This document shows, in pieces, positions 1 to 7,218 of a DNA stretch of 12,909 nucleotides (positions are counted from its first letter, which is position 1; every line of letters starts with the position of its first letter). This DNA comes from Gemmatimonas phototrophica (GTDB taxonomy: Bacteria > Gemmatimonadota > Gemmatimonadetes > Gemmatimonadales > Gemmatimonadaceae). The position numbers were made by a program, and so were the translations under genes. The notes under the pieces were generated by a model. It had not been told where the DNA came from. It worked only from the letters and a program-made list of their open reading frames with translations, and searched no databases. The stretch lies in the NCBI GenBank assembly GCA_945870175.1, contig CAMBRJ010000033.1, positions 1 to 12,909 on the forward strand. The letters run 5' to 3'.

Positions 1-1506
1 GGCAGCGAGCGACACCCGAAGCTCCGGCACATAGACGCCGTAGCGAGTCCACGTCCACTTGTAGTTCCCGTCGACCATCGCCGGAAGATCGAACACCAAA
101 ACGCCACCGTCGAGAGGGTGTCCGCCCAGTGTATCGCGCAGTGCCAACGACCAGGGCGCGGCCTGCAGCGAGCGGCCCAGCACCTGAAGCACGGCGCGAG
201 GTGCGGCCGCAAAGCGTCGCGTCACCGACAGGGTGCGCTGGGTGGTGCCGAACAGGCGCGTGGCGACGGCTTCCTTCCAGCGGGGCATCGGCTGCGCGCG
301 CTGGACGGCATTGGGCGACGCGCGGAGCTCGTCGAGGGCGAGGGCGACGTAGCGTTGCGAGATCCCCGCTTCCACCGCCGCCGCCTCTACATCACGAAGT
401 CGGTAGGAATCTGTTGGCACTGACGCATTAATGCGGTTATTATGAACAGATGCTGTCGCGCCGTTGTCCGAACTTACGGGGGCCATTGATGTCGCGACCA
501 GCTGTTTGGTACCGGCCGTCGCCCGCATGCGCGACTCCAACCGGGCCGCCGCTTCCGCTTGCAGTTCCGCCGCGCGCCGCCAAATCAGCATGGCGTCGTC
601 GCTGGAGAGGGCGGTCTGGCCGGTCTCGTCGCGCGAGGCACTCTCAACGGCCTCAAGCGCCTTCCCCAGCGCGTCGGCCAGCTCTTCCCCGTTCGCGAAG
701 CGGTCGTCGGCACTTTTACGCAGGCACTGATCGATCACGGCAGCCAGGGCAGGCGGCACGGTGGGCGCCACCGATCGCAGCGACGGTGGCTCCTTGGTGG
801 CGTGAGCGACCAGAATCGCCTGCGGCGACGATCCTTCGAACGGCAGCCGTCCGCTGAGCGCCAGGAAGCCGAGGCACCCCAGCGCGTACAGGTCGCTGCG
901 GCCGTCGAGCGGTTCCCCGCTGGCCTGTTCGGGGCTCATGAAATGGACGGTGCCCAGCACGTAGCCGTCCTGGGTGAGCGCCGGATTGAAGTCCGATCGG
1001 GCGATGCCGAAGTCGGTGACGACTGACCGGCCGCTGCCACGTTCGATCAGGATATTGTCGGGCTTCACATCGCGGTGCACGATGCCGCGAGCGTGCGCGT
1101 AGGCGAGGGCCCAGGCGACTTCGCGCAGCACTCGCACCACATCGGCGGCTGGGAGTGACCCGCGATCGCGGATCCGCTCGCCCAACGTCTCGCCTTCCAC
1201 GAAGCCCATCGCGAAGAACGCGAAGCCGTTGATCTCGTCGGCCCGGTACACCGGCACGATGTTCGGGTGCGACAGCTGCGCCGCCATGCGCGCTTCCCGC
1301 AGAAAGCGCTCCTTGGTTTCCGCATGTTCGGCCAGCTGCGGCGGTAGCACCTTGAGGGCGACCAGTCGATCGAGGCGCTCGTCGCGGGCCAGCAGCACGA
1401 TGCCCATACCGCCACGGCCAAGCTCACGTTGGATTTCGTACTGGCCGCGCAGGGCGGATCGGACCGGGGCGATATCGCCGGGGGCGGAATCAGCGTGTAA
1501 TGACAT
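1..1506 (-). CDS. Hanks-type serine/threonine protein kinase with C-terminal extension (3' end outside window)
   Basis: The 502 visible codons begin with ATG at 1506 and stay open to the left edge. The kinase domain covers about residues 22-285 and is complete: glycine loop GRGGMGIV (30-37), VALKVL with the ATP-binding Lys52, catalytic HRDVKPDN (144-151, Asp146), DFG (165-167), SPEQ in place of APE (191-194) and the DGRSDLYALG helix. It should phosphorylate Ser/Thr in the cytoplasm; the substrate is unknown. No transmembrane segment is seen up to the edge. After the kinase there is a helical, Ala/Glu-rich stretch (about 303-330, DDAMLIWRRAAELQAEAAA), a Ser/Asn linker (335-365), a second short helical unit (about 367-396, YRLRDVEAAAVEAGISQRYV) and a possible small domain from about 427 onward that is cut off. 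No clear Shine-Dalgarno sequence precedes the ATG; the start is chosen because the kinase fold begins about 20 residues later. Kinase identity is certain; the extension is not identified. Confidence 0.95.
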   Translation of the reverse strand, partial: MSLHADSAPGDIAPVRSALRGQYEIQRELGRGGMGIVLLARDERLDRLVALKVLPPQLAEHAETKERFLREARMAAQLSHPNIVPVYRADEINGFAFFAMGFVEGETLGERIRDRGSLPAADVVRVLREVAWALAYAHARGIVHRDVKPDNILIERGSGRSVVTDFGIARSDFNPALTQDGYVLGTVHFMSPEQASGEPLDGRSDLYALGCLGFLALSGRLPFEGSSPQAILVAHATKEPPSLRSVAPTVPPALAAVIDQCLRKSADDRFANGEELADALGKALEAVESASRDETGQTALSSDDAMLIWRRAAELQAEAAARLESRMRATAGTKQLVATSMAPVSSDNGATASVHNNRINASVPTDSYRLRDVEAAAVEAGISQRYVALALDELRASPNAVQRAQPMPRWKEAVATRLFGTTQRTLSVTRRFAAAPRAVLQVLGRSLQAAPWSLALRDTLGGHPLDGGVLVFDLPAMVDGNYKWTWTRYGVYVPELRVSLAA

Positions 1507-1560
1507 ATGCGGAAAAGTACGTACGCGCATTCGCTTCGGTTGCAGTCGCGCCGTCGGGCC

Positions 1561-1600
1561 AACGAAAACGGGGTGGCCGCGCTACCTGCGCGACCACCCC
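1561..1600 (-). terminator. Rho-independent terminator of metalloprotease A
   Basis: On the minus strand, 30 bases after the metalloprotease A stop codon, GGGGTGG pairs with CCACCCC. One mismatch follows, then five more GC pairs around a 5-base loop. The stem is followed by GTTTTCGTT. It ends the metalloprotease transcript before the kinase gene, so the kinase is probably transcribed from its own promoter in 1507-1560, where I see no convincing -10/-35 pair. Confidence 0.75.
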
Positions 1601-1630
1601 GCTTCCCGTACTGACGTTCCAGATGCTGGA

Positions 1631-4213
1631 CTACTTGTCCGTATCGAGCATCATCTTGATCTGATCGCGTGCGTCCATCAGATGCGCGCGGGTCGTGCGA
1701 TCGCTGGCGCGACCGACGGCCGCCGCCAGCTCACGATCGAGCGTGCGCATTTCATCCTTGAGCAACGGACGGAAATCGCGGGTATTCACTACGGCCTGCC
1801 CGAATGCCGCGGCGAGAGCCGCTTCCTGCGGATTCGCGGCGGGCGGCTTGATCTTGCTCGCCATCGCCTCGAGATACGTGGCCTGCAAGCGACGACGATA
1901 CGCGTCGATCGGCGCGCCCGTGTAGATCTCGCTCCACAGTCCACGGCGCAAATCGGTGAGCATTTCGCCGAGCGAGTAGACCTGGGCTTTGTTCGTGGCG
2001 ATCGCCTCGAACTCCACCATGCGCTGCAGCTTCGCGTTCTGCACCAGCGACGATAGGGTGCGCGCCTGCGCACCGCTCACGCGGTTGATGTTGCCGTCGG
2101 ATTCGATCTTGCGAAGGATGTCCGGCTTGATCATCGCGGTGGGCGTGGTGAACACCTCGTCGTTCAGGAATTTCACGGCGTCCTTCTGACGGGCGCGCGG
2201 CACCATCGTCCACACCGGTCCGCTCTGGCTGACGGCTTTTTCCTGCTTGTCGAGGCCACCGACCACGCGCGTGACGTGCTGCGCTTCGGTCGCCCACTGA
2301 CTGAGCACGCCGGAGTACGTGGCGCGCAGCAGCGAGTAGTCGGCCGTCTTGTCGGTGGTCGACGCCGGCACGACGAGGTCCACGATGCGGCGCAGGTTCT
2401 TGAAGCCGAGGCGCGTGGACTTCACGGCGTCGGCATCACCGATCGCTTCCGACTGCTCACCGGGATCGACCTGACCACCGCCGTAACGATACCAAGGCAC
2501 CGAATCCTGCATGCGGGCCCACGTATCGAGCGTGGTCTTTTCGTCTTCCGGCTTGCGGGCGCCGGCAATCGGCGAGTAACCCCACTTCACCGCGAACATG
2601 TCGTACGGACCAACCTTCGGCACGAGATCGCCGAGGGGAATCCCGTCTTCCGGCTGCGCGATGTAGTTGAAGCGCGCATAGTCCATGATCGACGGCGAGT
2701 GGCCCATCTTCGCGACCCACGTCTTGCTGCGGATCGAGTCGACCGGGTACATCGAGCTGCCCTTCATGTTGTGCGGGAAGCCGAGCGTGTGACCGACTTC
2801 GTGCGCGGCGACGAATTGCACGAGGCGTCCCATGAGTGAATCGGGGAACGGGAAGGTCTGCGCGCGCTTGTCGAGATGGCCCACCTGCGAGAAGTACCAC
2901 TCACGCTGGAGGTCCATGATGTTGTGATACATCTGCACGTCCGCGTCGATGATCTCGCCGGTGCGCGGATCGACCGTGCTGGGTCCGACGGCATTGGCGA
3001 CCGGCGACGGCAGCCAACGCACCATCGCGACGGATGCATCTTCACCGGAGAAGTCGGGATCGTTCGGCACCACGCCGGCCACGATGCCCTTGGCGAAACC
3101 GGCCTGCTCGAAGGCACCCTGCCACTCTTCGATGCCGGCCTTGATCCACGGCTTGAGCCAATCGGGGGTGGCCGGGTCCACGTAATACGTGATCGGCTTC
3201 TTGGGCACGCAGAGGTTTCCGACCTTCTGGTCGGAGCACTCGAGGCGCCAGCGCGAGATGTACCGACGCGGCAGCACGCGCTGCTCGGCTGACCCGAAAT
3301 CGGTTTGGTTCGGGCCGAAGAACCCGACGCGCGCGTCATTGAAGCGCGGCATCATCGGCACGTCGGGCAGGCGCACGATGGAGAAGGTGTATGCTTCGGT
3401 GGTGGCCTGCGCGCCGCCAGTGTTGAGCCCCGGAATGGCAATACCACCGCCGCCGCCCTGCGGCGTAAACGTCTGCGTGGCGGTGACGTTCACATTGCGC
3501 GTGAAGGCCGCGAACTTTTCGATGTACGAGCGCGACGCATCCACCGCGGCGCGTCGTCCGCCGGCGGCGAACTCCTGAATGCCCCCGGTGAACATGCGCG
3601 TGACTTCGACCACGGCCGCGCTGTCCTTGCCGTACGCTTCCACGTTGAGCGCGGCGATGATTGGATAGAACTCGATCAGCGACATGGCCCGACGCGTGGA
3701 GCGCGCGCTGTCGGTGGCGACATTGTTGTAGTTGATGTCGCGGACGAGAATGCGATTGTCACGGCGCTCGAAGCGGATCACGCGATTGGGACCGAGCGTG
3801 CCATTGATGCCGATGCCCGCGGGCGTACCAGCGAGGACGGTCGTGACGACGAAATCCTTGCCCACTTCAGCGGCGGGGATTTCGAAGTACAGGCGCGAGC
3901 CCACTTGGTGCACACCGAAGACACCGGTCTTGGTCTTGGCGCGCGGCGTGATGACCGTGGCGTATGGGCGCGGGGCTGGGTCGCCGCCGCCGCCACCGAG
4001 GCCGGCGAGTCCTGCCGCGAGTCCAGCCGGCAGTCCACCGGCGGGCGGCTGGCCCGGCGTCGGTTGACCGGGGGTCGGCTGACCGGGCGTGGGGGTGCCA
4101 TTCTGGGCGGCGGGGCGGGCGGCAGGCGTCGGAGCGGGCGTCGGCTTTTTGGCCGGCTGACACGCGGCGAGCGCGAGCCCTGCCGCGGCCAGCGGGAGGG
4201 AGCGAAAGCGCAT
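1631..4213 (-). CDS. Lipoprotein zinc metalloprotease A (DUF5118/DUF5117/DUF4953 met-zincin family)
   Basis: Predicted 860-residue envelope-anchored peptidase. The ATG at 4213 is preferred over an in-frame GTG at 4246 because it starts a lipoprotein signal peptide (MRFRSLPLAAAGLALAAC, lipobox LAAC, Cys18). A Pro/Gly-rich tether follows (about 25-82) with TPGQP three times in tandem. Then come a DUF5118-like segment (about 84-130), a DUF5117-like region (about 135-330) and the met-zincin domain (about 340-700). The zinc site is HEVGHTLGFPH, with ligands His471, His475 and His481 and catalytic Glu472. The Met-turn is SIMDY, Met510. Cys326 and Cys335 (LECSDQKVGNLC) may form a disulfide. The stop is TAG. 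It lies directly downstream of a close paralog (metalloprotease B), but a terminator separates them. The family is known as zinc-dependent metalloproteases, with substrates largely uncharacterised; peptide or protein hydrolysis outside the cytoplasm is inferred. Confidence 0.95.
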   Translation of the reverse strand: MRFRSLPLAAAGLALAACQPAKKPTPAPTPAARPAAQNGTPTPGQPTPGQPTPGQPPAGGLPAGLAAGLAGLGGGGGDPAPRPYATVITPRAKTKTGVFGVHQVGSRLYFEIPAAEVGKDFVVTTVLAGTPAGIGINGTLGPNRVIRFERRDNRILVRDINYNNVATDSARSTRRAMSLIEFYPIIAALNVEAYGKDSAAVVEVTRMFTGGIQEFAAGGRRAAVDASRSYIEKFAAFTRNVNVTATQTFTPQGGGGGIAIPGLNTGGAQATTEAYTFSIVRLPDVPMMPRFNDARVGFFGPNQTDFGSAEQRVLPRRYISRWRLECSDQKVGNLCVPKKPITYYVDPATPDWLKPWIKAGIEEWQGAFEQAGFAKGIVAGVVPNDPDFSGEDASVAMVRWLPSPVANAVGPSTVDPRTGEIIDADVQMYHNIMDLQREWYFSQVGHLDKRAQTFPFPDSLMGRLVQFVAAHEVGHTLGFPHNMKGSSMYPVDSIRSKTWVAKMGHSPSIMDYARFNYIAQPEDGIPLGDLVPKVGPYDMFAVKWGYSPIAGARKPEDEKTTLDTWARMQDSVPWYRYGGGQVDPGEQSEAIGDADAVKSTRLGFKNLRRIVDLVVPASTTDKTADYSLLRATYSGVLSQWATEAQHVTRVVGGLDKQEKAVSQSGPVWTMVPRARQKDAVKFLNDEVFTTPTAMIKPDILRKIESDGNINRVSGAQARTLSSLVQNAKLQRMVEFEAIATNKAQVYSLGEMLTDLRRGLWSEIYTGAPIDAYRRRLQATYLEAMASKIKPPAANPQEAALAAAFGQAVVNTRDFRPLLKDEMRTLDRELAAAVGRASDRTTRAHLMDARDQIKMMLDTDK

Positions 4214-4260
4214 TGGACCTGATCGGAAGAGGAAGGGGACGCCCACGCATTCGGCGGGAT

Positions 4261-4279
4261 CTCCTAGAGTCTAGGGGAG
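4261..4279. promoter_or_regulatory. Short dyad upstream of metalloprotease A
   Basis: CTAGAGTCTAG (4264-4274) is a perfect 11-base dyad about a central G. It is extended imperfectly by CTCC and GGGGAG on either side. It lies about 50 bases upstream of the metalloprotease A start, in the only stretch (4214-4331) that can hold its promoter. A one-base centre rules out an RNA hairpin here, so a protein-binding site is the more sensible reading. No clear sigma-70 hexamers are visible. The dyad is short enough to be chance. Confidence 0.3.
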
Positions 4280-4331
4280 CGCTCGACCGGAGGCGAGTGG
4301 CCACGCTTAGGTCTCCCCTCGTGGTACAGAC

Positions 4332-4369
4332 AAAACGGCGGCGCGTCCCGAAGGACACGCCGCCGTTTT
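4332..4369 (-). terminator. Strong terminator of metalloprotease B with UUCG tetraloop
   Basis: Eighteen bases after the TAA of metalloprotease B, AAAACGGCGGCG pairs perfectly with CGCCGCCGTTTT. One mismatch and four more pairs close a C(UUCG)G tetraloop on the minus strand. The descending arm ends in TTTT followed by GTCTGT. The symmetric A/T ends mean it could also work in the plus direction, although no plus-strand gene is seen to need it. It separates the two paralogous peptidase genes. Confidence 0.85.
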
Positions 4370-4387
4370 CGCCATCACGAGCGGGGC

Positions 4388-6979
4388 TTAGTTCTTCGGG
4401 TCGAGCATCTTGGCGATCTGATCGCGCGCATCTTCGAGATGCGCCTTGCTCATGCGATCGCTGGTTTTGGCAATCGCGAGCAGCAGATCGGCGTCGAGGG
4501 CGCGCATTTCACTCTTGAGGATCGGGCGGAAGTCGGCGGTGGAAACCGGAGCGGCGCCGCCACGAGCACCGCTGGGGGCCTGCGGTGCAGCCGACGCGGC
4601 GGGCGGGTTGATCTTGCTCGCCATCGCTTCGAGGTACACGCGCTGAAGACGACGACGGAAGGCATCGATCGGCGCGCCGGTTTCGATTTCCTTCCACAGG
4701 CCGCGGCGGAGATCGGTGAGCATGTCGGCCACCGGATACACCTCGCTCTTCGACTTGGCCATCGCTTCCAGCTCGACCATGCGAGCGAGGCGGTCGTTGC
4801 TGACCACCGACGCCAACGAGCGTGCTTGCGCGCTGCCCACGCGATTCAAGCTGCCGCTCGACTCGATCTTGCGCAGAATGCTCTCGTCGAGCAGCCACGT
4901 CGGCGTGGTGTACGCGTTGTCGAGCAGGAACTGGACGGCGTCTTTCTGGCGCTTGGGCTCCACGTTCTGCCACACCATGCCTTTCTGGCCCACCAGCTTC
5001 TCCTGCTTGTATTCGCCGCCGATGATACGCGACACGTGGCCCATTTCGGTGGCCCACTGCCCGACGGTGCGGCCGTACATCTCTTCGAGATCGTCGTACG
5101 TGCTGCCGTCCTTCCACGCGGTGGCCGCCTCCAGCATGGCCATGGTGCGCTTGAGGTTCTTCACACCGAGCGTGGTGGCCTTCACGGCATCGGCATCGCC
5201 GACGGCTTCCGACTGCTCGCCGGGATCCGCGCCCTGCGCGCCGCCGTCGCTGGCGAAGCGGTACCACGGGATGGTGTCCTGCATCTTCGACCACTTGTCG
5301 AGCGTGGCCTTCTCCGCTTCCGGCGTCTTGGCGTTGGGAATCGGCGAATAGCCCCACATCACCGCGTACTTGTCATACGGACCGATCTTCGGGATCAAGT
5401 CGTCGAGCGCGATGCCGTCTTCCGGCTGCGCCACGTAGTTGAAGCGCGAGTAGTCCATGAGCGTGGGCGTGTGGCCATTCTTGGCGACCCACGTTTTCGA
5501 GCGTACCGAGTCCACAGGATACATGGAGCTCGCTTTGAAGTTGTGCGGGAAGCCGAGCGTGTGTCCCACTTCGTGCGCGGTTACGTACTCGAGCAAGCGG
5601 CCGGCGAGTGAGTCGGGGAACGGGAACTTCTGCGCACGCTTGTCGAGATGGCCGGCCTGCGTGAAGTACCACGAGCGCCCGAGGTTCATGACGTTGAGAT
5701 ACGTTTGCACGTCGGCGTCGATGATTTCACCAGTGCGCGGATCCTTGAGGCTCGGACCGACGGCGTTTTCGGTGGACGACGGGAGCCAGCGCACCATGGC
5801 GACGGTGGCGTCTTCACCGGAGAAGTCGGGATCGTTGGCCGGTACGTCGGCGGCGATGATGCCCTTGTAGAAGCCGGCGGCTTCGAACGCCACCTGCCAG
5901 TCTTCGATGCCCTTCTTGATCCACGGCTTGATCCACGCCGGTGTGGCGGGGTCGAGGTAATACGTGATCGGCTTCTTGGGGACGCAGAGATTGCCGACCT
6001 TCTTGTCGGAGCACTCGAGGCGCCAGCGCGAGATGTAGCGCTTGGTTTCCACGCGCTGCGTGGCACCGGAGAAATCGCGCTGATTCACGCCGAAGTACCC
6101 CACGCGCTCATCGAGCAAGCGCGGCTGCATGGGGATGTCGGGCAATTTGGCGATCGAGAAGGTGTACTTCTCGGTCGTGGGGGCCGTCGCGGCCGCTGCG
6201 GCACCGCCACCGCCACCACCGCCACCGGGCGCACCGCCCTGCGGCGTAAAGCTCTGCACGGCGGTGACGTTCACGTTGCGCGCGTAGGCGGCGAAGCGAT
6301 CGATGTACGAACGCGCGGCATCGACCGTGGCGCGACGACCGAGCGCGGTGTATTCAGCCACGCCACCGGTAAACATGCGCGTCACTTCCACGACGGCCGA
6401 GCTGTCGGGGCCGTACGCTTCGATGTTGAGCGCGGCGAGAATCTTGGTGACGCCGATGAGTTCAGCGGCCATGCGCTGTGAGGCGGCGCTGTCGGCGATG
6501 ATGTCGCCGTAATCGGCGAGGCGCACGAAGATGCGATTCTCGCGACGTTCGAAGCGCACGAGGTTATTGCCGCCCTGCGTGCCACGAATGCCGATTTCAT
6601 CCGGCGTGCCGGCGAGCGTGGTGACGATGACGTAGTCCTTGCCGAGTTCCGCACGCGGGATCTCGAAGTACAAGCGGCTGCCGACCGAGTGGACCTTGAA
6701 CACGCCGCTCTTGGTCACGGCGCGGGGCGTGATGACGGTGCCGTAGGGGCGCGGCTGCGGATCCTGCGCGGCGTTGGCACCGCCCTGGGCGCCGCCTAGA
6801 GTACCGCCTTGACCACCGCCTTGACCACCGCCTTGATTCGGCGCGCCGGCGGGACGTCCGGCCGGTGCCGCGGTGGGGGCGGCCGTGGGGGCCGGGGCAG
6901 GGGCTGGCGTCGAGATTTTTTGGACGCAGGCGCCGAGCACGAGGCTGGCGGCGGCGATCGACAGTGAAGCGTGTCGCAT
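4388..6979 (-). CDS. Lipoprotein zinc metalloprotease B (DUF5118/DUF5117/DUF4953 met-zincin family)
   Basis: Predicted 863-residue paralog of metalloprotease A. The ATG at 6979 is chosen because it begins a lipoprotein signal peptide (MRHASLSIAAASLVLGAC, lipobox LGAC, Cys18). The frame is open upstream to 7093, but that extension is Pro/His-rich and would bury the signal. A Gly/Gln-rich tether (about 40-75, with GGGQGG-type repeats) precedes DUF5118- and DUF5117-like regions. A Gly8-Ala5 run lies in an internal loop near residue 255-265. The zinc site is HEVGHTLGFPH, ligands His469, His473 and His479, catalytic Glu470; the Met-turn is LMDY, Met508. The segments around the zinc site (RYISRWRLECSD, KKPITYY, DPDFSGEDA, DPRTGEIIDADVQ, RFNYIAQPEDG/RFNYVAQPEDG) are nearly identical in A and B, while tethers and C-terminal thirds differ. 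A tandem duplication is inferred. Expected to be an envelope-anchored peptidase; the substrate is unknown. No strong Shine-Dalgarno sequence is visible. Confidence 0.95.
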   Translation of the reverse strand: MRHASLSIAAASLVLGACVQKISTPAPAPAPTAAPTAAPAGRPAGAPNQGGGQGGGQGGTLGGAQGGANAAQDPQPRPYGTVITPRAVTKSGVFKVHSVGSRLYFEIPRAELGKDYVIVTTLAGTPDEIGIRGTQGGNNLVRFERRENRIFVRLADYGDIIADSAASQRMAAELIGVTKILAALNIEAYGPDSSAVVEVTRMFTGGVAEYTALGRRATVDAARSYIDRFAAYARNVNVTAVQSFTPQGGAPGGGGGGGGAAAAATAPTTEKYTFSIAKLPDIPMQPRLLDERVGYFGVNQRDFSGATQRVETKRYISRWRLECSDKKVGNLCVPKKPITYYLDPATPAWIKPWIKKGIEDWQVAFEAAGFYKGIIAADVPANDPDFSGEDATVAMVRWLPSSTENAVGPSLKDPRTGEIIDADVQTYLNVMNLGRSWYFTQAGHLDKRAQKFPFPDSLAGRLLEYVTAHEVGHTLGFPHNFKASSMYPVDSVRSKTWVAKNGHTPTLMDYSRFNYVAQPEDGIALDDLIPKIGPYDKYAVMWGYSPIPNAKTPEAEKATLDKWSKMQDTIPWYRFASDGGAQGADPGEQSEAVGDADAVKATTLGVKNLKRTMAMLEAATAWKDGSTYDDLEEMYGRTVGQWATEMGHVSRIIGGEYKQEKLVGQKGMVWQNVEPKRQKDAVQFLLDNAYTTPTWLLDESILRKIESSGSLNRVGSAQARSLASVVSNDRLARMVELEAMAKSKSEVYPVADMLTDLRRGLWKEIETGAPIDAFRRRLQRVYLEAMASKINPPAASAAPQAPSGARGGAAPVSTADFRPILKSEMRALDADLLLAIAKTSDRMSKAHLEDARDQIAKMLDPKN

Positions 6980-7019
6980 GCGGTTCTGTCTCTGGGAGGG
7001 GACGTGGCCCGGGCGCGCG

Positions 7020-7042
7020 TTGTGGCGCACCAGTTGCCACAA
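7020..7042. promoter_or_regulatory. Inverted repeat upstream of metalloprotease B (possible operator)
   Basis: TTGTGGC and GCCACAA are perfect 7-base inverted arms separated by 9 bases. They lie 41 to 63 bases upstream of the metalloprotease B ATG. The 7-N9-7 geometry fits a dimeric repressor or activator site, and the position suits a promoter-proximal operator. An AT-rich patch (AAAATTACGT, 7041-7050) adjoins it and could carry the -10 region on the minus strand. No regulator is identified. Confidence 0.4.
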
Positions 7043-7091
7043 AATTACGTGGTGTGGTGGTGGGGTGCTGACGGGTGGTCCCGCGAACGGC

Positions 7092-7201
7092 AAACTCCCT
7101 AGTGAGCAGGGGGGAGGGTATCAGGAAAGAGGAGGCCGGAGGTGCGCCGTTCGCCTCCCTCCTGCTCCCTGATACCCTCCCCCCTGCTCACTAGGGAGTT
7201 T
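7092..7201. repeat. Perfect 34-bp inverted repeat with 42-base centre
   Basis: The left arm 7092-7125 (begins AAACTCCCTAGTGAGC) is the exact reverse complement of the right arm 7168-7201 (ends GCTCACTAGGGAGTTT). The 42-base centre (7126-7167) adds a partial inner stem, AGGAGG (7130-7135) with CCTCCT (7158-7163). The arms are purine-rich on one side and pyrimidine-rich on the other. It begins 17 bases after the hydrolase stop codon and precedes the metalloprotease B promoter. As RNA it would form a very stable hairpin and might protect or end the hydrolase mRNA, but no T-tract follows. There is no transposase, so a small non-autonomous repeat (REP- or MITE-like) is possible. Confidence 0.9.
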
Positions 7202-7218
7202 CTCTTCGCGTTCCTTCC

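Noticed and set aside
4214..4246. GTG start of metalloprotease A at 4246
   Set aside because: It adds 11 residues in front of a textbook lipoprotein signal. The ATG at 4213 gives Cys at position 18, exactly as in the paralog.
4439..5611. A 390-codon plus-strand open frame opposite metalloprotease B
   Set aside because: It is antisense to the conserved met-zincin domain and rich in Arg, His and Val without any recognisable domain. Similar shadow frames lie opposite metalloprotease A (3305-4222, 1229-2056) and the hydrolase (7336-8343).
6980..7093. N-terminal extension of metalloprotease B to the start at 7093
   Set aside because: The added 38 residues are Pro/His-rich and would place the lipoprotein signal peptide internally. 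The extension also crosses the dyad at 7020-7042.
7092..7201. Insertion sequence
   Set aside because: Only 42 bases lie between the arms, with no room for a transposase, and no flanking direct repeat is evident. A non-autonomous element remains possible.
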